Shown: positions 5,976 through 11,777 of the stretch, piece by piece
How positions within the stretch are numbered: position 1 is the stretch's first letter
Layout of the letters: the number at the start of each line of letters is the position of its first letter
Assembly (NCBI GenBank): GCA_026770585.1
Contig: MU646386.1
Coordinates: 253,147 to 264,923, forward strand
Direction: 5' to 3'
DNA length: 11,777 nt
DNA from: Baffinella frigidus
Lineage: Eukaryota > Cryptophyceae > Cryptomonadales > Baffinellaceae
The notes under the pieces: model-generated
What the model was told of the DNA's origin: nothing
The model's input: the letters and a program-made list of their open reading frames with translations, nothing else
Databases searched by the model: none
Made by a program: the position numbers and the translations under genes

Positions 5976-6754
5976 TCAACGGGGGCCGGGGCAATTGGCT
6001 CTTGAGTAAAGGAAGCAACCCAGTGCCACCCTTCCTCAGTAAAGTAACTCTCGCTCTCTCTTCGGAGGGACGTGACGCCTTCTCCCACCCGGCATCCAGG
6101 CTCTGCGTGGCCGAGCTACAATTCAGCTAATGATTTATTCAGTAAATGAATTATTTCATAGTTATGATCCGACGACCTTCAATAAATTCAATAAATCTGC
6201 CCCCCTCTACGGACACGGCAACGCGCGTGATTTTTGTGTTACCCACTCCGGTTCCTACTTTCAACTACTGTACTAGGGGTGGGAGCTATTGGGTAGGAGG
6301 TGGAGTTAGAATCCATCCGGAAAATGCTCGAACGATCCGAGCCGACACGGGGTACAGCAGTGGCACAATGCGTAGCATGTGCGGCGCTGACGCTGGTTGT
6401 TTGGCAATAAATTATCAATCTCTTTGGGTGCTATTGGAGCCACAGCCCCTCCCACACATGACCCCCCCCCCTCATGACTTGTTCTGTTCCTTCCCCGGAG
6501 ATGGGGGCGTTTGCGCCCCTTGTCTCGCTTCGTACACAACGTGTACAGTGCGCATTACCTCTTTCTGGGTCCTGCTGATATGGCTTCGGGGGGGTTGGAT
6601 ACTGGGTGCATATTCTAAAAGTCTCTCACCGCAACACCTGCGGTGAGGGGTGTTCTTTCAAGAATAGAACACCGGGATTCGATGGGGGCGCTTCCGGCCT
6701 CCTCGGAAGGGAATAGATAGTGGCCATGGTGGTCACCATCCAAACATCACTTAC
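5976..6754. other. Unassigned ~780-bp stretch with two adjacent hairpins
   Basis: A 166-codon + strand frame (6146-6646) is open here, but the translation has no recognisable motif and begins in AT-rich sequence with two AATAAA motifs (~6179-6197), so I do not call it a gene. At 6625-6647 CTCACCGCA and TGCGGTGAG form a perfect 9-bp stem with a 5-base loop. At once downstream GGTGTTCT/AGAACACC (6649-6673) form a second stem. Their role is unknown. Confidence 0.5.
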
Positions 6755-6835
6755 GTGGCGATGGGGATTTGACCCCAAAGAGGTCCTAGGCTCCTACGTA
6801 TGCCCTACGGTAGGGCGTATGCGCCTCCTCGCCAC
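6755..6835. mobile_element. Foldback family B, copy 4
   Basis: Ends GTGGCGA and TCGCCAC as in the 5393-5479 element. It also has a GGGGATTTGACCCC near-palindrome in the same place as that copy's 20-bp palindrome, and the core GGTCCTAGG...CCCTACGGTAGGGCGTA. Copies 1 and 4 are a true pair with common ends. Confidence 0.7.
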
Positions 6836-6960
6836 TGGAGGGATGCTTTGTGGATGAGGACCTAAAGGATACCCTTCAGCCGGTTTCTGGTGTGTTCCTC
6901 TGCACCGGGGGGCCTGATGTGATCCGAACGGAAGCATGGCTTTTCTGCAGATAAGTTCCA

Positions 6961-7235
6961 GTGTCCGCCTATCTTGGGAGCTCGAAGAACCCAAATGACC
7001 TAAAGGATTATCGCAACATGAAGTGGATCCCGCAGCCTTAGTGTTTAGGGTTGAGGTGTTAGGGTTTAAGGTTTGGGGTTTTGGGTTTAGGTTTTAGAGT
7101 TCAGGGTTTAGGGTTTAGGGTTTAGGGTTTGGTGTTTAGGGTTTAGGGTTTACGGATTAGTTGACTCGACGAGGGGGCACCAGCAGGCTACGTTAGGTCC
7201 TTCAGGTTTTGCGAGCTCCCACCTTAGGCGGACAC
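6961..7235. mobile_element. Foldback with interstitial telomeric array in its loop
   Basis: The left arm from 6961 (GTGTCCGCCTATCTTGGGAG) and the right arm ending at 7235 (its inverted counterpart, CTCCCACCTTAGGCGGACAC) extend ~44 bases each, to ~7004 and ~7192, with about 70% pairing. Between them lies a G-strand telomeric array at 7040-7158. The array may have inserted into an existing foldback, or the arms may be an inverted duplication formed at a healed break. Confidence 0.65.
7040..7158. repeat. Interstitial telomeric block, G-rich strand
   Basis: About 16 units of GTTTAGGG type with GTTTGGGG and GGTGTTAG variants. The orientation is opposite to the terminal tract and to the blocks at 1076 and 5166, so the chromosome has had an inversion or an insertion in reverse here. 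Confidence 0.85.
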
Positions 7236-7748
7236 TTTCACGTATCCACAGGATGGCCCAGCATCGAATCCTTCGGACGCCCAGCTCTACCACAGTCGGG
7301 TTGGCGGACTATTCGTAGGTTGTCATGCTGGAACTACGACGGTTTGCAGCCAGGCTCCGTCGTGGGCAGGCTCCGACAGGCTCCGATTGTAGTTTCGCCA
7401 AGGCACGGGTGTGACAACAATGGTGAAACCTCTCTAAATAAATCCAGAAATGACCAGAAATGGGTGCGTGGTACCAATGCGTGGTACCAATCCGTCAATT
7501 TTGGAGCGGGGATGGGCAGGCACTGCAGAAAAATAGGTCGAAATATCGGTTGAGCGAGGCACCCCTGTACTTAGTCGCCCCCGGACACCTCAGGGATCAC
7601 GCTGGGCCCAGCACTCTCTGCCTCCGACCGAACATGCTGGGCCCAGCACTCTCTGCCTCTGACCGCAGGAAACCCTTCCTAATCCTGCAAGAGCCTCTTC
7701 GGCCCTACTTCTCCGCCCGTGATTGTCTCAGGCAATCCGACCCGAATT
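7236..7748. repeat. Intergenic stretch with several short tandem duplications
   Basis: It contains the second copy of the AGTCGGGTTGGCGGACT repeat (7281-7325) and CAGGCTCCG-rich sequence at 7350-7388 inside a weak inverted pair (~7318-7421). GCGTGGTACCAAT occurs in two tandem copies (~7466-7491). A GCTGGGCCCAGCACTCTCTG unit is repeated with period 35 (starts 7601 and 7636). This is the 3' flank of the main gene. No polyadenylation signal stands out, and + strand frames here show no domain. Confidence 0.6.
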
Positions 7749-10097
7749 TCAGGCAATCAGGCCCAGCGCGATCTGTCCGCGGATATACTCTTCGGTGAAG
7801 TCTGAGCAGAAGACCCGCATCGATAGGATGTCTCTGACCACGCCTGGATGTTGCCGGCCGTATTCCGCCATGACCTGTGGACCCCCACGAAGATTAGGTT
7901 TTTGGTTTCTGGTTTCTGGCTTCTGTTTTTTGTTTTCTGGTTTCTGGTTTCTGGTTTCTGGTTCAGATAGGGTTTGGGACGTCCAGTGAGTCTGGAGTGA
8001 TTTGTGACGGCTGGCAGCCAATCTCAACCCCCCTCACCCCCACCCCAAACCCACCCCACACCCCACAACCTACACCCTATACCCTACACCCTGCACCCTA
8101 CACCCTACACCCTACATCCTACACCCCACACCCTGCACCCTACACCTACACCCTACACCCTACACCCTACACCCTACACCCCGCACCTGGAGCTGAGCCG
8201 TCGCCGCAGCGTCGTCGCCGCGCTGCTTGAGCAACTGCATTCATTCAATTCAGTTTGGGTTGAAAGCGAGTAGGGTGCAGGGTGTAGGGTGTAGGGTGTA
8301 GGGTGTAGGGTGTAGGGTGTAGGGTGTAGGGTGTAGGGTGTAGGGTGTAGGGTGTAGGGTGTAGGGTGCAGGGTGCAGAGTGTGGAGAGTGGGGGCACCG
8401 TCGCGCGGATGTCGTGCCCCATGAACACAAACCTGGATTCGGGTTCGGGTTTGGGGGGTTTGGGGTTTGGGGTTTGGGGTTTGGGGTTTGGGGTTTGGGG
8501 TTTTGGGGGTTTGGGGTCTAGGGTTCAGGGTGTGTGACATACCGGTCGACAACCAGCCCCGCCTGGTCGAAATGCTGGGTCATCTCCTCGAAGTCGCTGA
8601 TCACCTCCTCCAGCTTTTCATCCTCCTACGAGTTAGGGTTTAGGGTTTAGAGTTTAGGGTTTGGGGTTTGGGGTTTGAAGTTTGGTGTTTAGGGTTTAGG
8701 GTTTAGGGTTGAGGGTTGAGGGTTCAGGGTTCAGGGTTGAGGGTTCAGGGTTCAGGGTTTAGGCGTTAGGGTTGAGGGTTCGGGGTTCAGGGTTCAGGTT
8801 TCAGGTTTCAGGCTCTAGGGGTCAGTGTTCAGGGTTCAGGGTTCACGTTTCACGTTACTCGGTTTTCAGTTCAGGGTTTCTAGCGGTTTGCACCTCGTCC
8901 TCTTCCGCCTTGGCTGCGTTCTGATCGAGAAAAAGGAGGGCCAGCGCGAGCTTCAGCTGGAGTTCGAGCGTGAAGGCTTCGAAGGTGTCTTCGATGTTTT
9001 CGTTAACCTCCAACCTGCCGGCATGGGATGACTTGTTCGCGTCCTTTGCGTGTGGTAGGCAACCCGGGTGGCAGGGTTGCGCAGTCTCGGATCAGTCTCG
9101 GAGAAGTCTCGGCACAGTCTTGGAGGAGGAGAAGAAGAAGGGGAGGAGGAGGAGGAGGAAGGGGGGGGAGAGGGGGGGAGGGGGGAGGAGCGGGGGGGGG
9201 GAGGAGGAGGAGGAAAGTCGAGTCTCGGTCATCGCTGACATGCACGGGGGGTTTGGCAACACACCCGTGGCGAATCGTTTTTATCGCATCTTCCAGGCGC
9301 CCGTTCGTGCGTTCCTGCGATTCCGGATTTGAGGTTAAGCGTTGCAGAGGCGGGAACTGCGCAGCGAGCCACGAGGCCACCTCCGCGAGGGTGTCCATCT
9401 GTGTCGGGAGGGAAGGAACCTCTTTTGCTTCGACCAGGCATGATCTGCATGCACTCCGTCGCGAAGAGCCCGTGCTCCTGCGCGAGCTCGCGCGCCTTCG
9501 CGTTCCATGCGCGCCCTCCAGCCGCATCGCCGGCCGTCTCCAGGCACGCGGCTAGCCTGACCATCGTGCTCCCTGCCTCCTCGAAGCTCTGCGACGCCAC
9601 CAGGAGTTCCACCTTGCTCGCCTCGCAGCTTGCGGCTTTGAGGAAGTTGCACGAAAGGTAGTGGGCGTGCGCGAACTGCCCGAGGAGCTCTGCGCGCTCG
9701 CCCTCCTCGGCTGCGCCGAGCAACTCTTCCATCCGGTCCTCCCACACGATAACGGCATTCCAGTCCTGTTCCTTGTACGCCTGCGCTACCTTTTGTCGGA
9801 TTTCTTTCAAGGTCGGTTCGGCAGGAGAAACAGCCGCTGCCGCGCTGAGCGGCACGGCAGGGACGTGGGCCCGACACGACTTGCTGTGATTCTTCCACGC
9901 AGCCTTTTGGCACCTGCTCGGGGGGAGACCAGCAGTGAGTTCCGGGGGCATATAGCGCTGGTGTGTCGGGGGGGCACTCACGCTTTCGAGCAGTAGGACA
10001 CTTTCTTGCAGCCCGCGCACCGCTTGAGGCCCGCCTGCGCGTCCTCCTTGCCCCTTTCGCACTGGGCGCACTTTGCGTCGACGACGGTGGCGGACAT
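7749..10097 (-). CDS. MYND zinc-finger protein, multi-exon, with one apparent 4-nt frameshift
   Basis: Predicted exons on the - strand: 10097-9982, 9913-9265, 9014-8894, 8625-8543, 8432-8399, 8234-8187, possibly 8022-7981, and 7874-7749 (TGA). All introns are GT-AG (first 68 nt, donor GTGAGT) and all phases agree if four bases at 9446-9453 are discounted; the product would be ~390 residues (404 with the optional exon). Residues 10-52 form a MYND finger with all eight ligands: C10, C13, C27, C30, C36, C40, H48, C52; the intron falls inside the YCSKACQ motif. MYND domains bind zinc and usually mediate protein contacts. Residues ~65-193 are helical and TPR-like (KEQDWNAVIVWEDRMEELL). The acidic exons 3-4 include KLEEVISDFEEM, and the C-terminus includes FCSDFTEEYIRGQIALGLIA. 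The start MSATVV is preferred; an in-frame ATG exists 31 codons upstream. As sequenced, the frameshift at about residue 193 predicts a stop three codons into exon 3. The 3' exons are less certain than the finger; two adjacent genes are a weaker alternative. Confidence 0.75.
7875..7980 (-). repeat. Intron array of CCAGAAA 7-mers (last intron)
   Basis: On the + strand, TTTCTGG units (with TTTTTGG, CTTCTG and TTTTCTGG variants) fill ~7895-7970. In the gene's sense direction this is (CCAGAAA)n before the strong acceptor GTCCACAG at 7875. If the optional exon 8022-7981 is not used, this array is part of one larger intron reaching to 8186. The 7-base period matches the telomere-type arrays in the other introns, although the unit itself is not telomeric. 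Confidence 0.7.
8023..8186 (-). repeat. Intron array of TGTAGGG 7-mers
   Basis: The + strand shows ~20 units of CCCTACA with CCCTGCA and CCCTATA variants. In the gene's sense direction this is a G-rich (TGTAGGG)n array that begins right after the donor GTGCGG and could form RNA G-quadruplexes. The 164-nt length assumes the TTGAG acceptor. It is the inverse of the array in the preceding intron. Confidence 0.8.
8235..8398 (-). repeat. Intron array of CCCTACA 7-mers
   Basis: The + strand shows ~14 GTGTAGGG-type units at 8270-8375. In the sense direction it is C-rich (CCCTACA)n, followed by ~40 non-repeat bases with a branch-site-like CTGAAT and the acceptor GAATGCAG. Predicted intron length is 164 nt, equal to that of the next intron. 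The donor GTGCCC is weak. Confidence 0.75.
8433..8542 (-). repeat. Intron array of CCCCAAA 7-mers
   Basis: The + strand shows GGTTTGG-type units through 8445-8515, with CCCTGAA/CCCTAGA units at the donor side. The sense strand is (CCCCAAA)n, the same variant that dominates the terminal tract at 30-100. The donor GTATGT is strong and the acceptor is ATCCAG. Predicted length is 110 nt. Confidence 0.8.
8626..8893 (-). repeat. Intron array of CCCTAAA/CCCTGAA telomeric repeats
   Basis: About 30 degenerate units (TTTAGGG, TTCAGGG, TTGAGGG and TTTGGGG on the + strand). In the sense direction it is C-rich. The donor GTGCAA borders the array within ~10 bases, and the acceptor CCTAACTCGTAG lies directly after the last units. 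CTAAC/CTAAA within these repeats resembles a branch-point sequence. Predicted length is 268 nt. Confidence 0.8.
9122..9217 (+). repeat. Polypurine (GGA/G-run) tract in intron 2
   Basis: Nearly 96 consecutive purines on the + strand (GGAGGAGGAGAAGAAG..., then G-runs), broken by one C at ~9191. It falls in the predicted second intron (9264-9015, donor GTGTGT, acceptor GCCGGCAG), where in the sense direction it is a very long polypyrimidine tract. Such tracts can form triplex (H-DNA). Confidence 0.85.
9446..9453 (-). other. TGCATGCA 4-bp tandem duplication, apparent frameshift site
   Basis: The exon-2 frame that carries the MYND finger and helical region runs to Glu-Cys at 9456-9451. The frame that looks coding downstream (RSCLVEAKEVPSLP...) and fits every later splice junction begins four bases further on. 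Removing one TGCA copy joins them as ECRSCL. It could be a recent inactivating mutation or a sequencing error. Confidence 0.6.
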
Positions 10098-10149
10098 CAC
10101 CGTAAAACCGAAATCTGGCGATATGCCTCGCGTTTGACCAGTAATTTCT

Positions 10150-10277
10150 GGGGGACTATTCCAGGGCCGTACTTGGAGCCGATGGACCACGATGTCAACT
10201 TAATGAAGCCATTTTCTCGGGTAAAATGTCAAAAGTCGCGGTATATCGGCTCCAAGCACGGTGTTGGAATACCCCCC
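10150..10277. mobile_element. Foldback element upstream of the MYND gene
   Basis: Arms of ~57 bases: TATTCCA...CCGTACTTGGAGCCGATGGACC pairs with the inverted segment ending ...GGTATATCGGCTCCAAGCACGG...TGGAATACCCCCC. The loop is ~14 bases around GCCATTTTCTCGGG. It lies ~50 bases upstream of the predicted start codon, so it overlaps the likely promoter or 5' UTR. No core shared with the other foldbacks was noticed. Confidence 0.75.
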
Positions 10278-10960
10278 TCCAAGATCCTGGTTGAACAGAT
10301 TCCCTTTCGTGCTGAGGAGGAGCGCTCGTCTTTATTCGGCTGTCTCTCCCCCGGAGACGAGGGCAGTGAAACGGCGGAGGACGAGGCCAGCGGGTCCAGT
10401 CTTGGTCCGCCTTCCATATTAACGAGTCCCCAGTTTGGACCCCGAGGATGGAGGGGGGGAAAGGGGCGAGCGGTGGTGTGCTGCACCGGCCGGAATCGAT
10501 GCCACGCCCGCAGGGCGAGCACGACACAGCTGCCTTCATGCTGCTCTTAGGTGTAGAGTATGCGGGGAGCGACTGGGAGGAGGCTGGCAGTCCAGGACGA
10601 GCGTCGGGGGGGGGTACGCACCATCCAGCGCAGGTCTCTTCTCCCGTATGCATTTGTACCGTAGACACGAGATGCCAACTTGAGAACAGTCGGCCAACCC
10701 GAGTGAAGCTAGGACCTCCCTGCCTAGCAGCCCTTGCTCTCGACACTCCAGTGGATTCCCTCGCGTGCTTTCATACGAGGATTGGGTGGTGTTGTTCCCA
10801 TCCGCACACCTCTCCCGCAAAACGTGGTACCGACTCGATACCTCCCCCGGTCAAAAATGCCATCTGTCCGCGGCGTGCACGCTGCTCCCTCTGTACACAC
10901 CCGTTCTCGCTACTCCCCTGGTACAAATCGCCACCTCACCACCGTCGACTTGCATCTAAA
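10278..10960 (+). other. GC-rich region with weak, frame-shifting coding signal
   Basis: One + strand frame looks coding from ~10290 to ~10450, with an acidic stretch such as DEGSETAEDEASGSSLGPP. A second, 172-codon frame then runs from 10448 to 10966. They meet at a G7 run (10453-10459), so a one-base homopolymer indel could join them. The - strand is also open over much of this region, so the direction is not certain. 10663-10708 holds an inverted copy of the AGTCGGGTTGGCCGACT repeat. No domain is recognised. Confidence 0.25.
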
Positions 10961-11017
10961 GTGTAAGTCGACGTCAATTCAAATAAATTCAACGTTGGGG
11001 GGCTGGGGGTACGGCAG

Positions 11018-11335
11018 GCGCAGGCCCCAGCGCAGCAGAGCACTTCCCCGGAGCAGCCGGCGGGGCAGCGGCAGCAGGCAGGGGACAACACGGGGGACAG
11101 GCAAGATCCGGTGGGAGACAGACAAGAGCTGGTGGGGGAGCGGCGCGCGATTCCGATTCATCTGGAGGCCCCGCCTGCTCGTGGGAGTGTGGCGGGGGAG
11201 GGGGCGGTGGTGGTGACACGAGAGTCGTCTCCTCCGCTGACACGGGGGGAGAGGGTGGCGGGGAATTGGGAGACGCTTGTGCGGGATTGCGTGGCGAAGC
11301 GCACCCGGAATGGTTTGCGCGCCGACCCTCTGTGA
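11018..11335 (+). CDS. Possible terminal exon of an unknown + strand gene
   Basis: The frame begins after a TACGGCAG acceptor and ends at TGA 11333-11335. It starts Gln/Pro/Gly-rich and disordered and ends with NWETLVRDCVAKRTRNGL. A 57-nt intron from GTGTAAG at 10961 would join it in phase 0 to the frame open up to 10960. All three + frames are GC-rich and open here, so the choice rests on composition alone. A perfect 18-bp palindrome, CAACCCATGCATGGGTTG (11355-11372), follows the stop codon. Confidence 0.3.
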   Translation, partial: AQAPAQQSTSPEQPAGQRQQAGDNTGDRQDPVGDRQELVGERRAIPIHLEAPPARGSVAGEGAVVVTRESSPPLTRGERVAGNWETLVRDCVAKRTRNGLRADPL

Positions 11336-11392
11336 GGGTGTAGCGTTGAGGGAACAACCCATGCATGGGTTGCGTTGCTCTACAGAAAACCG

Positions 11393-11450
11393 TCTCTCTC
11401 TCTCGCTCTCGCTCTCTCTCTCGCTCTCTCTCTCGCTCTCCTTCTCTCGC
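11393..11450. repeat. CT-rich microsatellite (TCTCTCTCGC)n
   Basis: About 58 bases of CTCTCTCT interrupted regularly by CG. Open frames through it on both strands are products of the repeat, not evidence of a gene. Confidence 0.9.
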
Positions 11451-11484
11451 TGGACGCTTGCAGAGAAACCGGAAGATGAGCATC

Positions 11485-11735
11485 GCTCGACCGGGCGGGA
11501 CCACTATCATCTCCACAAAAGCATTCATTAATTGCTTTTGGCGTAACGAAATTTACTACACAAATTCACTGTTACTTTTATGAGCAAATCGTGTAGTAAT
11601 TTTCGTGCCCCACAAGCAATTGATTAATACCTTTATGGAGATTAACCAGCTTCTCTCCAATATCCCTCCACCCTCTCCTCTCTTGTCACCACCTACCCCC
11701 CCCCCGCCCGTCGCTCGACCGGGCGAGACCACTGC
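11485..11735 (+). repeat. Direct repeats flanking the last foldback
   Basis: GCTCGACCGGGCGGGACCACT at ~11486 recurs as GCTCGACCGGGCGAGACCACT at ~11714. A second direct pair, CCCTCTCCTCTCTTGTCA, lies at ~11671 and ~11758. Together they suggest a local tandem duplication into one copy of which the foldback at 11509-11643 inserted. Confidence 0.65.
11509..11643. mobile_element. Foldback with TACTACACA core, copy 4
   Basis: Left arm ATCTCCACAAAAGCATTCAT with TAATTGCTTTTGG; right arm its inverted counterpart ending CTTTATGGAGAT. The inner parts are AACGAAATTTACTACACAAA and GTGTAGTAATTTTCGT. Arms are ~60 bases with ~80% pairing and a ~20-base loop. The core matches copies at 851, 1983 and 3426; the outer arms are private. 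Confidence 0.8.
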
Positions 11736-11777
11736 CTCATCGCCACTAGCCCGCAACCCTCTCCTCTCTTGTCATCA

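Noticed and set aside
6146-6646. 166-codon + strand open frame
   Set aside because: No domain, no homology I recognise, AT-rich start with AATAAA motifs, and no splice or codon pattern to support it. Length alone is not convincing at this base composition.
7997-8552. Open frames on both strands with repeating TPYTLHP or TPNPKPQ peptides
   Set aside because: A 7-base repeat without stop codons gives a 7-residue periodic frame by itself. The frames follow the arrays exactly and read through the better-supported exons in other phases.
8855-8893. Simple end of the MYND gene at the TAA at 8857-8855
   Set aside because: The frame does stop there, but a GTGCAA donor at 8893 leads, through an array, to another coding-like segment in matching phase, and this continues through further exons. 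The short ending remains a possible alternative isoform.
9003-9555. + strand frames of 110-175 codons and Pro/Leu-rich - strand frame across the polypurine tract
   Set aside because: The + frames are antisense shadows of the MYND gene exons. The Pro/Leu-rich run is a read-through of the polypyrimidine tract inside intron 2.
11277-11583. Arg/Ser- and Leu/Ser-rich frames across the CT microsatellite
   Set aside because: They are direct translations of the TCTCTCTCGC repeat on each strand and do not indicate an SR-type protein.
1-11777. tRNA, rRNA or a transposase gene for the foldbacks
   Set aside because: No cloverleaf with A and B boxes, no rRNA-like conserved segments and no recognisable transposase or reverse transcriptase motif were seen on either strand.

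Overview
This is a eukaryotic chromosome end. The first ~108 bases are a C-rich telomere-type tract (CCCTAAA passing into CCCCAAA). Read 5'->3' on the left, that is the orientation expected at a left telomere. Inward lie about 5 kb packed with foldback (inverted-repeat) elements, dispersed repeat families and interstitial telomere-like blocks, then a zone with spliced genes. The TTTAGGG-type repeat, GT-AG introns, high GC in coding parts and a MYND-finger protein suggest an algal or other protist nuclear genome (ochrophyte, haptophyte or dinoflagellate type). The species cannot be named from the sequence. There is no sign of bacterial gene organisation.

Layout: 1-108 telomeric tract; 119-1000 foldbacks and short repeats; 1076-1239 interstitial telomeric block; 1240-2440 foldbacks and dispersed repeats; 2812-3066 two phase-compatible candidate exons (+); 3176-3573 two foldbacks; 3640-5150 a mosaic of duplicated segments; 4993-5334 telomeric blocks around a candidate micro-exon; 5393-5975 and 6755-6835 a second foldback group; 6961-7235 a foldback with telomeric repeat in its loop; 7749-10097 the one well-supported gene (- strand); 10150-10277 a foldback just upstream of it; 10278-11335 GC-rich sequence with weak + strand coding signal; 11393-11777 a microsatellite, a foldback and short direct repeats.

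The main gene encodes an N-terminal MYND zinc finger with all eight zinc ligands, restored exactly by removing a 68-nt intron, followed by an alpha-helical repeat-like region. I could place six further exons, one of them tentative. Every junction is GT-AG and every phase fits, giving about 390-404 residues, if one 4-bp tandem duplication (TGCATGCA at 9446-9453) is treated as a frameshift. Four or five of its introns are almost wholly arrays of a 7-bp unit related to the telomere repeat (CCCTAAA/CCCTGAA, CCCCAAA, CCCTACA, TGTAGGG, CCAGAAA). Two of these arrays are in opposite orientation around a 48-nt in-frame exon. This telomere-repeat-filled intron architecture is the most interesting signal here.

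The second unusual pattern is two groups of foldback elements in which a short central core is shared between loci while the long arms match only each other within a locus.
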